Assembly (NCBI GenBank): GCA_040080215.1
Contig: JBEBIT010000034.1
Location: 1-34,479 of the forward strand
DNA: 34,479 nucleotides
Direction: 5' to 3'
Origin: CAIUGU01 sp040080215
Lineage (GTDB): Bacteria; Pseudomonadota; Gammaproteobacteria; Steroidobacterales; Steroidobacteraceae
Below the pieces are notes generated by a model. That model was not told where the DNA came from, did no database searches, and was given only the letters and a program-made list of their open reading frames with translations. Below are positions 31,729 through 34,479 of the stretch, one piece after another. Both the position numbers and the translations under genes were made by a program. Every line of letters starts with the position of its first letter. Positions within the stretch are counted from its first letter, which is position 1.

Positions 31729-32661
31729 ATGACAGCACTCATCTGCGGTTCGTTTGCGTACGACTCGATCATGGTCTTCCCGGGCCGCTTCAAGGAGCAC
31801 ATCCTGCCCGAGCGCATCCACATGCTGAACGTGTCGTTCCTGGTGCCGACGATGCGCCGGAACTTCGGCGGGACGGCCGGCAATATCGCGTACAACCTCA
31901 AGCTGATCGGCGGGGCGGGGCATGCGATGGGCACGGTGGGGCATGACTTCGGTGCCTACCGGAAATGGATGATCGACAAGGGCGTGAGCCTCAAGTACAT
32001 CGCGGACGTCGCCTCCGAGTTCACCGCGCAGGCGTTCATTACGACCGATCTCGACGACAACCAGATCACCGCCTTCCATCCGGGCGCGATGAATCACGCG
32101 CACATCCAGAAGGTGCCGACGGATGCCGGGATCACGATCGGCTTCGTCTCGCCGGACGGGCGCGACGGCATGATCCAGCACGCCGAGCAGTTCGTCGCCG
32201 CAGGCATCCCGTTCGTGTTCGACCCGGGCCAGGGCCTGCCCATGTTCAACGGCGAGGACCTGCTCAGGTTCGTCGACCAGGCCAGTTGGATCGCGGTGAA
32301 CGACTATGAAAGCCAGGTGCTGGCCGAGCGCACGGGGCTCTCCCATGTGGAGCTGGCCTCCCGGGTCAAGGCACTGGTCGTGACGCGGGGCAGTTCAGGC
32401 TCGCAGATCTACGCCGGGGGCAGGTGCATCGACATTCCCGTCGCCAAGCCGACGGCCCTCAAGGACCCCACCGGCTGCGGTGACGCGTACCGGGCGGGAC
32501 TTATCTATGGAATTGACAAGGGTCTCGACTGGGAGACGACCGGGCGTGTAGCCTCGCTGCTCGGTACTTACAAGATCGAATCGGACGGGCCGCAGAACCA
32601 CGTGTTCACCCAGTCCGAGTTTGGCGATCGCTTCAAGGCCGCGTTTGGCTATTCGCTGTGA
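31729..32661 (+). CDS. PfkB-family carbohydrate/nucleoside kinase
   Basis: A 310-residue ribokinase-fold kinase. It has the substrate-binding GGTAGNIAYNL near residue 46, TRGSSGSQIY near 220, and the PfkB signature DPTGCGDAYRAG near 245 with catalytic Asp. The ending and the early MTALICGSFAYDSIMVFPGRF resemble adenosine-kinase-like proteins common in Proteobacteria, so a nucleoside or sugar substrate is possible; it cannot be fixed from sequence. No ribosome site is evident, but the N-terminus matches the family. Follows dgkA by 43 bases. Confidence 0.9.
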   Translation: MTALICGSFAYDSIMVFPGRFKEHILPERIHMLNVSFLVPTMRRNFGGTAGNIAYNLKLIGGAGHAMGTVGHDFGAYRKWMIDKGVSLKYIADVASEFTAQAFITTDLDDNQITAFHPGAMNHAHIQKVPTDAGITIGFVSPDGRDGMIQHAEQFVAAGIPFVFDPGQGLPMFNGEDLLRFVDQASWIAVNDYESQVLAERTGLSHVELASRVKALVVTRGSSGSQIYAGGRCIDIPVAKPTALKDPTGCGDAYRAGLIYGIDKGLDWETTGRVASLLGTYKIESDGPQNHVFTQSEFGDRFKAAFGYSL

Positions 32662-32760
32662 CCTGAAGCAGGCAGGCTTCCGGGAACCGGATGCAACCGC
32701 GGGCGGTCAGTTAGCGAATATAGTCGGATGCCACTTTCTCGAACGCTTAAGCACCCTCCA

Positions 32761-34479
32761 ATGAACAAAGCCGCCCTGCTTGCCGGATTGCTCGTCGCGT
32801 CAGCCGCCATGGGGCAGGGCCCCGCCCCGGGAGGGGGAGGCGCCGCGCCGATCGCCAGAGGCGCAGTCGGCGCCCCGGCCCCCGCCCCGCTCCAGGCGAT
32901 TGCCGGTCCCGAGGACTCCCGCTGGACGCGCACCATCGAGCGCGTGGCGTCCGGCATCGTCACGATCCAGATCGACCAGGTCCGTGCGTTCGATACCGAG
33001 TGGAACAGCTCGAGCCAGGCCACCGGGTTCGTGGTCGACGCCGCCCGCGGCCTGATCCTGACCAACCGCCATGTGGTGACACCGGGCCCCGTGACAGCGC
33101 AGGCCGTGTTCCTCAATCGCGAGGAAGTCACGCTGTATCCGGTCTACCGCGATCCCATCCACGACTTCGGGTTCTACCGGTACGACCCATCCAAGCTGCG
33201 CTTCATCAAGCCGGCAGAACTGAAGCTGCATCCCGAGGGAGCGCAGGTGGGTCGCGAGATCCGCGTGGTCGGCAACGACGCCGGCGAGCAGCTGTCCATC
33301 CTGGCCGGCACGCTGGCCCGCCTCGACCGCGAGGCGCCGGCGTACGGCGTCGGCAAGTACAACGATTTCAATACCTTCTACTACCAGGCCGCGTCGGGCA
33401 CCTCGGGCGGTTCCTCCGGCTCGCCCGTGCTCGACATCGACGGTCGCGTGCTGGCGCTGAACGCCGGCGGCAGCAGCAATGCAGCGTCCAGCTTCTACCT
33501 GCCCCTCGATCGCGTCGCGCGCGCGCTCGCGCTGATCCAGCAGGGCAAGCCCGTGCAGCGCGGCACCCTGCAGACCGTCTTCAAGTACACGCCGTTCGAT
33601 GAGCTGGCGCGCTTGGGGCTGAAGCCCGAGACCGAAGCCGAGGTCCGCAAGAGCGAACCCGGGCGGACCGGCATGCTCGTCGTCCGCGAAGTGCAGCCGG
33701 GGTCCACCGCCGAGGGCGTCCTCGAGCCGGGCGACATCCTGATCCGCCTCGACGGCAAGCTGGCCGATACGTTCGATCCGCTGTCGCAGGTGCTCGACGA
33801 CAAGGTCGGCCAGGTCGTCAAGGTCGAGGTGCAGCGGGGCGGCGCGACGCAGACGCATGAGCTGCCGGTGCAGAACCTGGACCAGATCACCCCCGATGAA
33901 TACCTCGAACTCGGCGACGGCATCGTGCACACGCTGTCCTGGCAGCAGGCGCGCCATCTCAATGCGCCTGTGAGCGGTGTTTACGTCGCCAATCCCGGTT
34001 ACGTGCTCGGATCCGCCGGCATTCCCCGCGGGGCCGTCATCACGGACTTCAACGGCAAGCCCACCAAGTCGCTGGCCGATTTCGAGGCCATCTTGAAGGG
34101 CGTGCAGGACGGCGAGCAGGTCTCGGCCCGCTTCGTGTCCATCGAGGATCCGCGCGCGTCGAAGCTCAAAGTGGTGCGCATGGACCGCCGCTGGTTCCCG
34201 ATCCGCCACTGCAAGCGGGACGACGCGCAGGGCGTCTGGCCGTGCACCGAGTGGATCAGCGACGGCACCTCCAAGCCGACGGTGCCTGCGGGCACCCGCT
34301 TCGCCACGTCCGGCGATCCGCTGATCGACAAGCTGACGCCGTCGCTCGTGCTCGTCGATTTCGACATGCCGTACTCGGTCACCGGCATCACCGACCGCAA
34401 CTACCACGGCACCGGGCTCGTCATCGACGCCGCCCGCGGCCTCGTGCTGATCGATCGCAACACCGTGCCCGTCACGTTG
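32761..34479 (+). CDS. Long trypsin-like serine protease with PDZ domains (3' end outside window)
   Basis: The first 573 codons of an open frame running off the window. A signal peptide (residues 1-18) is followed by a Gly/Pro/Ala-rich linker, a trypsin-like domain with the full triad H104 (LTNRHVV), D135 (IHDFGF) and S219 (GGSSGSPV), a PDZ domain at about 285-380 (VREVQPGSTAEGVLEPGDILIRLDG, key residues GS-A--VLEPGD), a second PDZ-like domain at about 400-475 and then a second protease-like domain starting near residue 545. That second domain repeats GLVIDAARGLVLIDR but has Asn where His104 aligns. This layout matches the Nma111/HtrA-like two-protease-domain family of periplasmic proteases. 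Quality control of exported proteins is the likely role. Confidence 0.88.
   Translation, partial: MNKAALLAGLLVASAAMGQGPAPGGGGAAPIARGAVGAPAPAPLQAIAGPEDSRWTRTIERVASGIVTIQIDQVRAFDTEWNSSSQATGFVVDAARGLILTNRHVVTPGPVTAQAVFLNREEVTLYPVYRDPIHDFGFYRYDPSKLRFIKPAELKLHPEGAQVGREIRVVGNDAGEQLSILAGTLARLDREAPAYGVGKYNDFNTFYYQAASGTSGGSSGSPVLDIDGRVLALNAGGSSNAASSFYLPLDRVARALALIQQGKPVQRGTLQTVFKYTPFDELARLGLKPETEAEVRKSEPGRTGMLVVREVQPGSTAEGVLEPGDILIRLDGKLADTFDPLSQVLDDKVGQVVKVEVQRGGATQTHELPVQNLDQITPDEYLELGDGIVHTLSWQQARHLNAPVSGVYVANPGYVLGSAGIPRGAVITDFNGKPTKSLADFEAILKGVQDGEQVSARFVSIEDPRASKLKVVRMDRRWFPIRHCKRDDAQGVWPCTEWISDGTSKPTVPAGTRFATSGDPLIDKLTPSLVLVDFDMPYSVTGITDRNYHGTGLVIDAARGLVLIDRNTVPVTL

Noticed and set aside
32800..34407. 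535-codon minus-strand frame at the window end
   Set aside because: It is antisense to the signal-peptide protease whose triad and PDZ domains are clear; the minus frame shows only low-complexity Ala/Arg/Asp sequence.

Overview
The window is GC-rich and almost fully coding. It reads as a gammaproteobacterial chromosome segment. The strongest clue is the block zapB-like / zapA / 6S RNA / fau on the minus strand, divergent from ygfB / pepP / ubiH / ubiI on the plus strand; this arrangement is characteristic of Gammaproteobacteria. Many secreted NTF2-like, metallo-beta-lactamase-fold and cupin proteins, together with DUF6644 and lmo0937-type membrane proteins, suggest an environmental lineage such as the Steroidobacter/Nevskia/Xanthomonas side of the class. 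That placement is inference.

Layout. 1-2.1 kb: a secreted SnoaL-like protein, rpiA, a 22-residue lysine-rich peptide gene with its own promoter and terminator, and an EVE-domain protein. 2.1-8.1 kb: folate salvage (fau), 6S RNA, Z-ring proteins, then ygfB-pepP-ubiH-ubiI (ubiquinone hydroxylation). 8.2-11.9 kb: cyclopropane fatty acid synthase, then a two-gene cassette of a 7TM inactive-transglutaminase protein and an ATP-grasp ligase. 11.9-13.6 kb: a repeat-rich, gene-poor stretch with a large fold-back repeat, an interrupted reading frame and a small four-helix membrane protein. 13.6-14.8 kb: bacterioferritin-associated ferredoxin, bacterioferritin and a cupin (iron storage and release). 14.9-19.7 kb: six consecutive genes for exported proteins, a likely periplasmic catabolic or detoxification set. 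19.7-24.5 kb: a two-domain retropepsin-like protein divergent from an A-B-A-B array of four DUF6644 membrane proteins, then a DUF4159 protein and a 48-residue membrane peptide. 24.5-26.1 kb: phhB and ispG. 26.2-31.2 kb: a second fold-back repeat, a tandem glycine riboswitch with a terminator, and the glycine cleavage operon gcvT-gcvH-gcvPA-gcvPB. 31.3-34.5 kb: diacylglycerol kinase, a PfkB-family kinase and the first 573 codons of a long two-protease-domain serine protease that runs off the window.

Most genes are ordinary housekeeping. The items I would follow up are the CAAGT fold-back repeat family (two copies with the same internal spacing), the lysine-rich peptide transcription unit, the duplicated DUF6644 pairs with an invariant membrane histidine, and the run of exported enzymes. 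No CRISPR array, tRNA, rRNA, integrase or intact transposase was seen. All functional calls come from reading motifs; no database search was run.
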